Shown here: positions 17,613-26,600 of the stretch, in pieces
Position numbering within the stretch: the stretch's first letter is position 1
How the letters are laid out: each line of letters begins with the position of its first letter
Source: Pseudogemmobacter lacusdianii
GTDB lineage: Bacteria; Pseudomonadota; Alphaproteobacteria; Rhodobacterales; Rhodobacteraceae
Assembly: GCF_030848395.1 (NCBI RefSeq)
Contig: NZ_JAVDBT010000001.1
Span: 186,001-250,000 of the forward strand
Direction of reading: 5' to 3'
DNA: 64,000 bases
Program-made: the position numbers and the translations under genes
The notes under the pieces: model-generated
Database searches by the model: none
Seen by the model: the letters and a program-made list of their open reading frames with translations, nothing else
Told to the model about the DNA's origin: nothing

Positions 17613-18620
17613 TTAAGGCAGGTCGATGGTGACCGGGAAATGGTCTGAGGCCTGCAGCAGCGCCTGTTGCAGATCCGGCTGGGCCAAGATGGCGGGATCG
17701 TTGAACGGATGCCAGATCCGCCAGATCGGCTGGGTCGCGGCCAGATCGGGCGAGACCATGATGAAATCCAAAAGCGCCTCGAAATAGCGATTGGCGGGCT
17801 TGAGGTAGAAGCGCGCCGTTGTGGGCGTGATGCCAACCTTGGATTGCAGCGCCAGCTCGGCATGCGGGTCGCGCAGGCGCAGCGCGGGGGCGGCGTCGCA
17901 GCCGAGCACGATCTCGACCCCGGATTTGCCGAAAAGCTTTTCATATTCGTCCAAGCCCGGACCATCGTTGAGATCGCCCAGCACGATGAGGCTGTCGCCT
18001 TGCGCCAGATGCGCCTCGACCCGCGCGCGCAGCCAAAGGCATTGCGCGATTTGCTTGCGACGGTTCTCGATCGAGAGCCGCATCACCGCTTCGGGCGTGG
18101 TGGCGCCATGCGGGGCCTTGGATTTGGCATGCACGCCGATCAGCCGCAGCTTGCGGCCATGGGCGGTGAGGGCGACCTCGAGCGGGGGTTTTGAAAACTG
18201 GATGGAGGTCTTGGGCCGGGTGGGGTCCAGCACGGCGCGGTAGCTGCTGTCAAAGCGCGGCACCGGCTTGCTGATCGGGTCATGTTTGGCGGTGATCACA
18301 TCGGGGTCGTAGAGGAGCGCAATTTCCTGCTCGGTATCAGAGGAAAAGCCGTGCAGGGCGCGGCGGGCGCGCAGGCCGAAATGGGCGGCGAAATGTTCAA
18401 GCGCTGTGATGGTGGAGCGGCGCGAATTGGTGTCGGGGGCTTCGATCACCATCACCGCATCGGCGTCCATCGCGCGGAAGATCAGGCCAAGGGCGGCGAT
18501 CTGCTGGGCGCGGCTGATGCCGTAGCGGGCCGAGGGCTGGGTGTCGGCTAAAAGCTGGCCCGCATCGTCGAAAAGTCCGTTGAACCATTCGACGTTGAAG
18601 CTGGCCAGCCGCAGCGCCAT
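17613..18620 (-). CDS. Endonuclease/exonuclease/phosphatase family protein
   Basis: 335 residues of the EEP superfamily. Family motifs are visible: LASFNVEWFNGL at the start (metal-binding Asn), MVIEAPDTNS (Glu), GVHAKSKAPHG (His), VLGDLNDGPG (catalytic Asp/Asn) and QASDHFPVTIDL (terminal Asp-His). No signal peptide, so cytoplasmic. The substrate could be DNA, RNA or a phosphoester and cannot be told from sequence. It ends 75 bp from the divergent-composition gap and is 3 bp downstream of the J-protein gene, likely co-transcribed. Confidence 0.85.
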   Translation of the reverse strand: MALRLASFNVEWFNGLFDDAGQLLADTQPSARYGISRAQQIAALGLIFRAMDADAVMVIEAPDTNSRRSTITALEHFAAHFGLRARRALHGFSSDTEQEIALLYDPDVITAKHDPISKPVPRFDSSYRAVLDPTRPKTSIQFSKPPLEVALTAHGRKLRLIGVHAKSKAPHGATTPEAVMRLSIENRRKQIAQCLWLRARVEAHLAQGDSLIVLGDLNDGPGLDEYEKLFGKSGVEIVLGCDAAPALRLRDPHAELALQSKVGITPTTARFYLKPANRYFEALLDFIMVSPDLAATQPIWRIWHPFNDPAILAQPDLQQALLQASDHFPVTIDLP

Positions 18621-18623
18621 GGC

Positions 18624-19337
18624 TCAGGCTGCCTTTTGGCTGGAGATTTGTTTCCAGGCCTCATTGATCGTGCGCAAGCGGCGTTCAGCCAGTTGCATCG
18701 CCTCGGGCGGGACGCCGCGGGCCTGCATCACATCGGGATGGGTGTCGCGGACGAGAAGCTTCCAGGCGGCCTTTGCGGCGTCCTTTGAGGCGCCACGCGG
18801 CAGGCCGAGCACGTCGTAAGGGTCGCGGGGGGCGCCTTCGACCAGACGGGCGCGGACGGTTTGGAAGCAGGGCTCATCCAGACCGAATTCATCGGCGACA
18901 TGGGTGAGGAAAGCGTCCTCGCCGGGGTGATAGGAGCCATCGGCCAGCGCGATCTGGAAGAGCGCTTCGAGGATATCGACCAGAATATGGTGATCATCGG
19001 CGCAGATCTTCTTGCCCTCGGGGTTAAAAAGCCGAGCGATTTTGCGGGCATAGGCGTCAAAGCCCGCCACGTCTTGGCGCGCGAGGTCGAAGACATGGGC
19101 GGCATGTTCCTCTTCGCCGGGGGGAAAGCGGAAGATGCGGCGAAAGGCGGTGACTTCGGCGCGGGAGACCGTGCCATCGGCCTTGGCCATTTTGGCGCCA
19201 AGCGCGAGGACGGCGATGGTGAAGCCGACCGATTGCTCGGGGGCTGCGGCGCCGCGCAGGAGGTCGAAGACGGATGATAAGGGCTCGCCCTTGGCGAGGG
19301 CGGCGAGGGCGGCGGCGATGCGGGTCCAGATCGACAT
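18624..19337 (-). CDS. DjlA-like TerB/J-domain protein
   Basis: 237 residues. An N-terminal TerB-like helical domain (about residues 35-150, with AKADGTVSRAEV and ALADGSYHPGED acidic loops) is followed by a C-terminal J domain (about 168-232) with the diagnostic HPD tripeptide (RDTHPDVM). Such proteins stimulate DnaK-type chaperones. DjlA of E. coli has an N-terminal membrane segment; only a weakly hydrophobic start (IAAALAALA) is seen here, so it may be soluble. Confidence 0.85.
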   Translation of the reverse strand: MSIWTRIAAALAALAKGEPLSSVFDLLRGAAAPEQSVGFTIAVLALGAKMAKADGTVSRAEVTAFRRIFRFPPGEEEHAAHVFDLARQDVAGFDAYARKIARLFNPEGKKICADDHHILVDILEALFQIALADGSYHPGEDAFLTHVADEFGLDEPCFQTVRARLVEGAPRDPYDVLGLPRGASKDAAKAAWKLLVRDTHPDVMQARGVPPEAMQLAERRLRTINEAWKQISSQKAA

Positions 19338-19404
19338 GATGCGGCGATCTTAGCGGGCAGGGCGGGGCTCTCGCAAGCGGGGCGCGGGCGCGCGCACGGG
19401 AATG

Positions 19405-19890
19405 TCAGAGTTGTTTCAAAAGGAGGTGCAGGTCGATGAAACGGCCGAATTTGAAGCCGGCTTCGGGGATGGTGGCGGTGAGGCGGTAGCCGAGTTTTTC
19501 GTGAAAGGCGCGGCCTTTGGGGTTCTCGGCCGAGACGGCGGCGATCATTTGATGCGCGCCTGCGGAGCGGGCGTGGTCTTCGATCGCTTGCATGAGCAGG
19601 CGGCCGAGGCCTTTGCCGGAGGCATCGGGGGCCAGCGAGATCGAATGTTCCATGCAGGTGGCATAGCCTAGCCCTGCGCGGAACTGGCCGTAATGGGCTT
19701 GGCCGAGGAGTTTGGAGTCTTCAGTGGCGACGAAGAAGGCATGGCCGGCGGCGGCGCGGGCTTCGATCATCGCCTCGATCTCGGTGGGGGTTTTCGGGGT
19801 TGGATTGAAGGTGACGGCGGTGTTTTCGATCCAATGGTTCATCAGGGCCGCAATGGCGGGGGCGTCGGAGGCTGCGGCCGGGCGGATCAT
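19405..19890 (-). CDS. GNAT family N-acetyltransferase (phosphinothricin acetyltransferase-like)
   Basis: 161 residues of the GNAT fold. The acetyl-CoA pyrophosphate loop is LAPDASGKGLGRLLMQ near residue 90-105; the front-end IRPAAASDAPAIAALMNHW and the AVSAENPKGRAFHEKLGY strand resemble phosphinothricin/methionine-sulfone acetyltransferases. The acceptor is unknown. It overlaps the upstream VOC gene by ATG-A and is probably translated with it. Confidence 0.82.
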   Translation of the reverse strand: MIRPAAASDAPAIAALMNHWIENTAVTFNPTPKTPTEIEAMIEARAAAGHAFFVATEDSKLLGQAHYGQFRAGLGYATCMEHSISLAPDASGKGLGRLLMQAIEDHARSAGAHQMIAAVSAENPKGRAFHEKLGYRLTATIPEAGFKFGRFIDLHLLLKQL

Positions 19891-20498
19891 GCGATCACGC
19901 GCGTGCCATGTGGGGTGGAGAAAGTGGCGCGCAGGGCTTTGTGCGGGCCGGGCAGGATCTGCACGCGGGGGTCTTGCAGCGGCAGGACGCTGCGGAGGGC
20001 TTCGGCTTGGGGATGGGCGACTTCCAAAAGGGTCAGCCGGATGCCGAGATCGCTGAGCGCTTGCGCGGGGTGTTTATCGCCTTGCCATTGGATCAGCGCT
20101 GGATAGGCGCCGTCATAGGGGAGTTGGCCATTCGCCGGGACGGCCATTTGCCAGCGGTAATCGCCGCGGGCGAGGGCGACGGGTTTGCCGGCACCGGCGG
20201 GGGCTGCGGCAAGGACGGCCTCGATGTCATCGCAGGCGAGGATCCAATTGGTCAGGCGCGGCGGGCCGGTGAAACGGTCAAGGTCGAACCAGCGCGGCCA
20301 AGCGGGCTTCGGGGCCGAGGGATCGGCGGCGATGACTTCAAGGTAGAGATCGCCAAGACCCAAAAGCCGGTTGTGCGTTGCCATATGCGCATGCTGGCCA
20401 CCGCCCTGCAAGGCGACACCGAGGGCCGCTTCGACATGGGCCACGCCCTCTTCCAGCGAGAGGGCAGAGATGGCGATATGGTCGAAGCGCAGCGGCAT
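19887..20498 (-). CDS. VOC superfamily (glyoxalase-like) protein
   Basis: 203 residues opening with RFDHIAISALSLEEGVAHVEAALG, the usual beta-alpha-beta start of vicinal-oxygen-chelate proteins, with His5 or nearby residues as a metal ligand candidate and a second metal-site-like GLGDLYLEVIAADP. It resembles the Glyoxalase_3/VOC group of unknown substrate. Coupled to the acetyltransferase gene downstream. Confidence 0.78.
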   Translation of the reverse strand: MPLRFDHIAISALSLEEGVAHVEAALGVALQGGGQHAHMATHNRLLGLGDLYLEVIAADPSAPKPAWPRWFDLDRFTGPPRLTNWILACDDIEAVLAAAPAGAGKPVALARGDYRWQMAVPANGQLPYDGAYPALIQWQGDKHPAQALSDLGIRLTLLEVAHPQAEALRSVLPLQDPRVQILPGPHKALRATFSTPHGTRVIA

Positions 20499-20588
20499 TG
20501 CGGTCTCCTGCGGGGGATGCTTTGGCGAAACCTAGCGCCAGCGGTTGGGCGGCGGCAAGGTTTCGCGCGGAGAAGACCGTCTATGCGC

Positions 20589-22175
20589 TTAAGATTTGGG
20601 CGCGATGACCTTGGCTTCGGCCTTCAGCGATTGGGCGAGTGAGGCGAAGCGGGCTTGCGCCACCTCGCCAAAGAGGCCGACGCCTTGCTCGGTGAGGGTG
20701 AGCACCAGTTGCTTGCGCTTGGGCTGCCATTTCAGCGCACCGGCATCGGCGGGGTCTTCCACCGCGAACATGGCGCCAAAGCGCATGGCTTTGCCCAAAA
20801 CCTCGGCCTGATTGATGTCTTCATCGGGCAGAAGCTTGAACAAAGGCTCCATCCGGCTGCCGGAGCGGCTGTTTTTGTAGCGGTGCAGCAGCGACAGGCC
20901 GAGGAAGACCCGGCCGGGGTGATCAAGGCCGCCAAGGTTGGCGCGGGTGGCGTTGTCGAAACAGGCCTCGGCCCGGTAATCGGGATGCGCGCGCCATGTG
21001 GTGTCATGCAGAAGGCAGGCGGTTTTGATCAGGCGAAGGCGCTCAAAACTGCAGTCTTTGAACAGCGGCGACAGGAAGTGGAAGAGCTTTTTGCCAAAGC
21101 CGGGGATGCGGGCTTGGGTCTGCTCGGCCATCCGCGCCGCTTCGATCAGCGGGTCGCGCTGGCGCAGGCGTTCGGGCATTTGCTCGTAAAGCAGGCCCTC
21201 GCGGATGCCGTAGGAAGAGACGTCAATTTCAGAGGGTTTGAGGGCGCGGATGATTTCGCGCAACACTTCGCAGGCGAGCGGGACCAGCTCCATCCGCTCG
21301 GCGCTGGTGCCGGTGCGGCTGCGCAAGGCGGCCAGATCGGCGGTTCCGAGCCAGTCCAAAGTTTCCAAGAGATCGGCGGGCGTCATGCGGTATTCGTGCA
21401 AGACGGTGAGCGGGTAGCCGCGCCGCTCCATGTCGAGGCGCGCGATCACCCGCCAACTGCCGCCGACCAGATAGATCCGCTCATTCTGCGGTTGGATGGC
21501 GCGGGCGGCTTCGGCCAAAATCGCCTCGATATGGGCTTTGCGCTTTTTGGCACCGCCTTCGATTTGTTGCAGCCGGAAGGGGCCAAGCTCGGTCGAGACC
21601 CGGCTTTCCACGCGGCCATTGCCGATGCGGGCCAACTCCATCGAGTTGCCGCCGATGTCGCAGACGATGCCCTTGGCATCGGGCCAGCCCAAGAGCACGC
21701 CTTGGGCCGAAAGCCGCGCCTCTTCGGCGCCGTCGACGACATGGAGCTGAAGGCCGGTTTCGCGCAAGACTTGGGCTTGGAATTCCGGGCCGTCGATCGC
21801 CTCGCGGGTGGCGGCGGTGGCGACGACATGGAAGGGCGAGACCTTCATCCCTTTGGCCAGCAAGGAAAACCGCTTCAAAGCTTGCAAGGCGCGGGCCTTG
21901 CCTTCAGGGTTCAAGCGGCCAGTTTGCGCAAGGCCTTTGCCCAAGCCACACATGACCTTTTCGTTGAAGAAATAGGCCGGGCTGCGGGCAGCGCCGTCAA
22001 AGACCACCATCCGCACCGAGTTGGAGCCGACATCGACCACGCCGACGCGGCTGAGCGCGCGGGCCGAGGGATCGTTGAAGAGGGAGCCACCAAAGGGGGA
22101 AGACTCGTCGCCAGCATCATGCGGTTTGGCAGGGTCGGGCGGGGTGTCGTTCGCCTGAGGACCGTCATGCGCCAT
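20589..22175 (-). CDS. ppx: Exopolyphosphatase (Ppx/GppA family)
   Basis: 528 residues. The two ATPase-like phosphate loops are plain: VVDVGSNSVRMVVFDG near 45-60 and VCDIGGNSMELARIG near 170. The C-terminal half is the HD-like domain of Ppx (LHDTTWRAHPDYRAE). It removes terminal phosphates from polyphosphate and possibly pppGpp. AAGGGA lies upstream of the start. It is 138 bp downstream of ppk on the same strand, so synthesis and degradation of polyphosphate are encoded together. The N-terminal 40 residues are a proline/aspartate-rich extension. Confidence 0.93.
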   Translation of the reverse strand: MAHDGPQANDTPPDPAKPHDAGDESSPFGGSLFNDPSARALSRVGVVDVGSNSVRMVVFDGAARSPAYFFNEKVMCGLGKGLAQTGRLNPEGKARALQALKRFSLLAKGMKVSPFHVVATAATREAIDGPEFQAQVLRETGLQLHVVDGAEEARLSAQGVLLGWPDAKGIVCDIGGNSMELARIGNGRVESRVSTELGPFRLQQIEGGAKKRKAHIEAILAEAARAIQPQNERIYLVGGSWRVIARLDMERRGYPLTVLHEYRMTPADLLETLDWLGTADLAALRSRTGTSAERMELVPLACEVLREIIRALKPSEIDVSSYGIREGLLYEQMPERLRQRDPLIEAARMAEQTQARIPGFGKKLFHFLSPLFKDCSFERLRLIKTACLLHDTTWRAHPDYRAEACFDNATRANLGGLDHPGRVFLGLSLLHRYKNSRSGSRMEPLFKLLPDEDINQAEVLGKAMRFGAMFAVEDPADAGALKWQPKRKQLVLTLTEQGVGLFGEVAQARFASLAQSLKAEAKVIAPKS

Positions 22176-22313
22176 AGTCGAATCCCTTGTAGTAGAGCCC
22201 CTGAATGTCAGGCGCGCAAAAGGCGGTCAACCGTGCAGCGATGCGCTTTTGCGCGGGTGAGGCTGCGATGAAACAGCGCGCATAAGGGCCACGCGCGCTG
22301 TCTTCGGGCCGCA

Positions 22314-24506
22314 TCAGGCGGGATCATCCGAGGTGGTGATGCGCCGCACATCTTTCGCCCCGGCGGTGCCACGCCCCGAAAGGGAGGGATTTTCCATGAA
22401 AAACTTGTGGCAGGAGAAGAGCGGGCGGTCGGTCTCGGCCCCCGGCTCGGGCAGATCGCGGATATAGGTGCCATCAGCGGTGAGCACCCAGCTTTGGGTT
22501 TCATCAGCCAGATTGGCCGCCATGATCTGGCCCATGATCTGGCTTTTGACGGTGGGGTTATGCGCCTCGACCAAGGTTTCCACCCGGCGGCTGAGGTTGC
22601 GGTCCATCCAATCGGCGGAGGAAAAGAAGACGCGCGCGTTGCGAGAGGGCAAAGCATGGCCCGAGCCGAAGCAGACGATGCGGCTGTGTTCCAAGAAGCG
22701 GCCAACGATGGATTTGACGCGGATGTTTTCCGACAGGCCTTTCACGCCGGGGCGGATGCAGCAGATGCCGCGCACGACGAGGGTGATTTTCACCCCGGCG
22801 TTGGAGGCGGCGTAAAGCGCGTCGATCACCTCGGGCTCGGTCAGGGAGTTCATCTTGGCCCAGATTGCGGCGGGGCGGCCTTCGCGGGCGTGATCGGCCT
22901 CACGCGCGATGAGGTCAAGAAGGCGGGGTTTCAGGCTGATCGGGCTGATCGCAAGGTTCTCAAGCCCTTGCGGTTGCACGTAGCCGGAAAGGAAGTTGAA
23001 GACCTTGGTGGCATCGCGGCCCAAGGGCGCGTCGCAGGTGAAGAAGGAGAGGTCCGTGTAGATCCGCGCGGTGATCGGGTGGTAATTGCCGGTGCCGTAA
23101 TGGGTATAGGTGACAAGGCTGTCGCCTTCGCGCCGCACGACGGTGCTGATTTTCGCATGCGTTTTCAAATGCATGAAGCCGTAGACGACATGCGCCCCTG
23201 CGCGCTCAAGCCGGCGGCTTTGGCGGATATTGGCGGCCTCATCAAAGCGGGCCTTGAGCTCCACCAAAGCGGTGACGGATTTGCCAGCCTCGGCCGCTTC
23301 GCACAGCGCGGTGACGACGGGGCTGTCCCATGAGGTGCGGTAGAGGGTTTGTTTGATCGCCAAGACGTTGGGGTCGCGGGCGGCTTGCTCCAAGAAGCGC
23401 ACGACGAGGTCGAAGGTCTCGTAAGGATGATGCAGCAGCATATCCTTTTGCTTGATGGCGGCGAACATATCGCCTTCGTGGTCCTGCACGCGTTCCGGCA
23501 CGCGGGGGGAGAAGCGCGGCCAGAGCAGGTCGGGGCGAGAGGAGAGCACCAGTTCTTTGAGATCGGCGATGCCGAGAAGGCCGCGCACCTCGACCATCTC
23601 GGATTCGGTGATCTGGAGCTCCTCCATGATCAAGGCGCGCAGCTCATCGGGCGCGCCCGAGGACATTTTCAGCCGGATCACCTCGCCGCGGCGGCGGCGT
23701 TTGAGGGCGACTTCAAATTCGCGCACCAGATCTTCGGCCTCGTCTTCGACCTCAAGGTCGCTGTCGCGCAAGACGCGGAAGAGGCAATGGCCGCGGTTGG
23801 CGTAACCGGGGAAGAGCATGTCGAGGTGCAGAAGGAGCAGCTCTTCCAGCGGCAAGAAGCGGTTCTCGCCGTCCTTGCCGGGCAGGCGGATGAAGCGGGT
23901 GATCTGCTGCGGGATCGGCAGAAGCGCTTTCAGCACGCGTTTGTCGGAGATCCGCTCAAGTTGCAGCGCCAGCGAAAAGCCGGTGTTGGGGATGAAGGGG
24001 AAGGGATGCGCGGGGTCGATCGCCAAGGGCGAGAGCACCGGGAAGACATTGCTGAGGAAGTGTTGTTCCAGGAACTTCTGGTCGCGGGCGGTGAGTTTGG
24101 AGTTGCTCAGAAGGCTGATGCTTTCGGCCTCCATCTCGCTGCGCAGGGCCTTGTAGGTGGTCTGCTGGGTCTGCATCAGCGCCCGCGCCTCGGCATGGAT
24201 CAGCGCCAGTTGCTCGGCCGGAGCGCGGCCATCGTCAGAAAGGGTTTTGTTGCCGGTGCGGACCAAAGCGCGCAGGCCTGCGACGCGGACGGTGTAGAAT
24301 TCGTCCAAGTTGGTGGCCGAGATCGACAGGAAGCGCAGACGTTCGAGCAGCGGCACGGCGGGGTTCGCGGCCTCGTCCAACACGCGCCAATTAAAGGCCA
24401 GCCACGAAAGCTCGCGGTTGAAGAAACGGCGCGGGCTGGTGGTTTCGCCTTCGGGCAGAGCCACAGGGGCAGCGAAGCCGGATTTGAGGAAATCTGCAGA
24501 GGTCAT
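22314..24506 (-). CDS. ppk: Polyphosphate kinase (PPK1)
   Basis: Makes polyphosphate reversibly from ATP. About 730 residues. The N-terminal [17 protein letters not shown] is the PPK1 signature; the phosphorylated histidine is in HLKTHAKIS and the second essential histidine in [12 protein letters not shown] chose MTSADFLKS as start by length and similarity. However, an in-frame GTG 48 bp upstream overlaps the hdaA stop (GTG-A), a typical coupling arrangement, so translation may begin there. Lies between hdaA and ppx. Confidence 0.94.
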   Translation of the reverse strand: MTSADFLKSGFAAPVALPEGETTSPRRFFNRELSWLAFNWRVLDEAANPAVPLLERLRFLSISATNLDEFYTVRVAGLRALVRTGNKTLSDDGRAPAEQLALIHAEARALMQTQQTTYKALRSEMEAESISLLSNSKLTARDQKFLEQHFLSNVFPVLSPLAIDPAHPFPFIPNTGFSLALQLERISDKRVLKALLPIPQQITRFIRLPGKDGENRFLPLEELLLLHLDMLFPGYANRGHCLFRVLRDSDLEVEDEAEDLVREFEVALKRRRRGEVIRLKMSSGAPDELRALIMEELQITESEMVEVRGLLGIADLKELVLSSRPDLLWPRFSPRVPERVQDHEGDMFAAIKQKDMLLHHPYETFDLVVRFLEQAARDPNVLAIKQTLYRTSWDSPVVTALCEAAEAGKSVTALVELKARFDEAANIRQSRRLERAGAHVVYGFMHLKTHAKISTVVRREGDSLVTYTHYGTGNYHPITARIYTDLSFFTCDAPLGRDATKVFNFLSGYVQPQGLENLAISPISLKPRLLDLIAREADHAREGRPAAIWAKMNSLTEPEVIDALYAASNAGVKITLVVRGICCIRPGVKGLSENIRVKSIVGRFLEHSRIVCFGSGHALPSRNARVFFSSADWMDRNLSRRVETLVEAHNPTVKSQIMGQIMAANLADETQSWVLTADGTYIRDLPEPGAETDRPLFSCHKFFMENPSLSGRGTAGAKDVRRITTSDDPA

Positions 24507-24550
24507 GGCACCCAGAATGAACGACGGGATGGCGGCTTCGGGGCAGTCTT

Positions 24551-25228
24551 TCACTCTGTCTCGTCACTGTCCAGAAGCCCCGCCGCGAAAGCACGCGTCA
24601 CCGGGCGACCTTCTGCCAAAGCGGCACTGTCGAGGGCTGCGACCAGACCTCGCGCCGCCCCGATTGAGCGCGGAATGCGCGCGACGAGGAAGGGGATGAG
24701 GTTCGGCGCGACGGCCAATTGGCGGTCGGAGAAAAGTTTCACCAGCACCGCAGAGAGAAGCGCGTCATCGGGGCTTTCTATGCGGGTGACCGAGGCGGCC
24801 TGCATGCGCGACAGAAGGTCGGGCACAGTCAGCCCCCAATCGCGCGGCGGGGTGGGGGCCGTCACCAGAAGCGGGCGGCGGCCTTCGGCCAAAAGGTTGT
24901 GCAGATGGAAGAGCGCACTTTCGCGGGCGCGGTCTCCGGCCAGATTTTGCGCGTTTTCCACCGCCACGCCGGTGCGCGCCAGCGCGACAAGATCGGCATC
25001 CGGCAGCTCTGCGGCTTCAATCACGGTCGAGCCGCTTTCGGCGGCCCAGATCTGCGCCAGATGCGATTTGCCCGCGCCCGAGGGGCCAAGCAGCAGCATC
25101 TTGCCAGCGGGCCAAGCCTGCCAGCCGGTCAAGGCGGCCAAAGCCAAGGCATTGGCCGGGGCCACGAAATACTCGGCCCGGGTCATGCTTTCCTTGGCGG
25201 GGAGGTCGAGGATCAGTTGGCGGCTCAC
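24551..25228 (-). CDS. hdaA: HdaA, DnaA-related regulator of replication initiation
   Basis: 225 residues, DnaA domain III-like AAA+ protein without the DNA-binding domain. The N-terminus QLILDLP (residues 4-10) is a sliding-clamp-binding motif, and Walker A is GPSGAGKS (48-55). Together these identify Hda/HdaA, which acts with the DNA-loaded clamp to stimulate ATP hydrolysis by DnaA after initiation. The Walker B region ([12 protein letters not shown]) is degenerate, as in other Hda proteins. It overlaps the upstream transporter gene by ATG-A. Confidence 0.92.
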   Translation of the reverse strand: MSRQLILDLPAKESMTRAEYFVAPANALALAALTGWQAWPAGKMLLLGPSGAGKSHLAQIWAAESGSTVIEAAELPDADLVALARTGVAVENAQNLAGDRARESALFHLHNLLAEGRRPLLVTAPTPPRDWGLTVPDLLSRMQAASVTRIESPDDALLSAVLVKLFSDRQLAVAPNLIPFLVARIPRSIGAARGLVAALDSAALAEGRPVTRAFAAGLLDSDETE

Positions 25229-26394
25229 GCCCCTTGTCCCTCGTTGGTTTTCCGCGTGGCGGGCTGGGCAGGCTCAGCCATGGCCGAGGGCAGGCTGACT
25301 TGCGCCAGCGGTCCGGGGGCTTGGCTTAAACCCGCCTGATCGGCGTCTGGACCGCGGTAGAGAAGGCTGGCCTGATATTGTTCGATCCCGAAACGGGTGA
25401 CGACGCCGATCGCGGCGGCCACCGGCACCGCAACCAGCATGCCGACAAAGCCAAAGGCGGTGCCGAAGGCCGAAAGGGCGAGCAAAAGCCAAACGGGGTG
25501 CAGGCCCACTGATTTGCCCACCAGTTTCGGGGTGAGGATATTGCCCTCAACAAACTGGCCGATGGCGAAGATCGCGGCGATGATGCCGATCGAGACCCAA
25601 TCGCCCCAGAATTGCACCAAAGCCAGACCGATCGCCAAAGCGCCGCCGACCAAAGCGCCGACGTAAGGAATGAAGGTCACAGTGCCGGCAATGGCGCCGA
25701 CGATCAGGCCAAATTGCAGCCCGGCCAGCATCAAAGCCACCGAATAATAGGCGCCAAGGAGCAGGCAAACCGAGACCTGACCGCGCACGAAGCCTGCCAG
25801 AACGGCGTCAATCTCACGCGCAAGGCGGCGCAAGGTGGGGGCATGTTCGCGCGGCAAAAGCGAGTCGACGCGCTCGATCATATGGTCCCAGTCCAGAAGG
25901 AGGTAGAAGGCCACCACAGGGGCCACCAGCAAGAAGACCACGACCGAGACGAGGCCGAGGGCCGAGCTGACGATGCCCGTGGCAAGATCCGCGCCCTTCG
26001 ATTGGATCGCCGCGCCGATATCGGCCAAGGTTTGGCGGATGGTCGAGGTGGAATCGGTCAGCGAGGGGAAATAGGTCAGCAGGGTTTCTTGCAGGCTTTG
26101 GAAAATCCCCGGAGCGGCATTGATCAGCGCAGAGAGCTGCTGCACCAGCTGGGGGATGATCGCCAGCACCAAAAGCACCATCATCAAAAGTGCGACGATG
26201 GAGATCACCGCTGTAGCAGCGGTGCGGCTAAGGCCCAGCCGTTCCAGACGATCTGCAACAGGATCAAGGAAATAGGCCATCGCGCCGCCCAAAAGGAAGG
26301 GCAAGAGCACATTGCCCATCGCCCAAAGCGCAACGAGAAACACCGCAAAAGCGATGCCCCAATATTTCATCTGTTGGCTGACAGGAAGGGCCAT
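25225..26394 (-). CDS. AI-2E family transporter (PerM-like)
   Basis: 389 residues with the AI-2E/PerM layout: an N-terminal membrane pair (WGIAFAVFLVALWAMGNVLL), a soluble middle (LPREHAPTLRRLAREIDAVL), then a membrane block including FIPYVGALVGG and the family signature EGNILTPKLVGKSVGLHPVW. AAAGGAGA precedes MALPVSQQM. The C-terminal 50 residues are a disordered tail. Members export small molecules or ions; the substrate is unknown. Its position before hdaA is common in Rhodobacterales. Confidence 0.9.
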   Translation of the reverse strand: MALPVSQQMKYWGIAFAVFLVALWAMGNVLLPFLLGGAMAYFLDPVADRLERLGLSRTAATAVISIVALLMMVLLVLAIIPQLVQQLSALINAAPGIFQSLQETLLTYFPSLTDSTSTIRQTLADIGAAIQSKGADLATGIVSSALGLVSVVVFLLVAPVVAFYLLLDWDHMIERVDSLLPREHAPTLRRLAREIDAVLAGFVRGQVSVCLLLGAYYSVALMLAGLQFGLIVGAIAGTVTFIPYVGALVGGALAIGLALVQFWGDWVSIGIIAAIFAIGQFVEGNILTPKLVGKSVGLHPVWLLLALSAFGTAFGFVGMLVAVPVAAAIGVVTRFGIEQYQASLLYRGPDADQAGLSQAPGPLAQVSLPSAMAEPAQPATRKTNEGQGA

Positions 26395-26529
26395 GGCGTC
26401 TCCTTTTCCCTCAGATGGCAGAGGCAATGCCGGCTTGCAAGGGTGCGGCGAAAATCTTGGGTTATTCGGGGGAAATTGCGCTTTGAGATGGGCCCTGTTA
26501 GCGCTAGCAATTGTGCAGTTGCGAATCTC

Positions 26530-26559
26530 TTGACCCAATTGGAACGGTCCAATACTTAT
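26530..26559 (+). promoter_or_regulatory. Candidate promoter of the 14-gene catabolic operon
   Basis: TTGACC at 26530-26535 resembles a -35 box; the -10 would lie in the AATACTTAT stretch at 26551-26559, which matches the consensus poorly. The first LacI-type operator occupies the spacer. Position fits a start of transcription about 30 bases before the first gene. Confidence 0.45.
26538..26553. promoter_or_regulatory. LacI-family operator, copy 1
   Basis: TTGGAACGGTCCAA (26539-26552) has near-symmetric arms around a central CG, as LacI-family operators do. It is identical in its 14-bp core to the copy 23 bp downstream and overlaps the probable promoter spacer. The LacI-family gene at the end of the operon is the likely ligand-controlled repressor. 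Confidence 0.65.
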
Positions 26560-26561
26560 TT

Positions 26562-26576
26562 TTGGAACGGTCCAAT
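26562..26576. promoter_or_regulatory. LacI-family operator, copy 2
   Basis: Second exact copy of TTGGAACGGTCCAA, 23 bp centre to centre from the first and 25 bp before the first start codon. It would lie near the transcription start. Two copies so close suggest cooperative binding on one face of about two helical turns. Confidence 0.65.
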
Positions 26577-26600
26577 TTTCAGTCTGAGGAGGGAGAGCCG

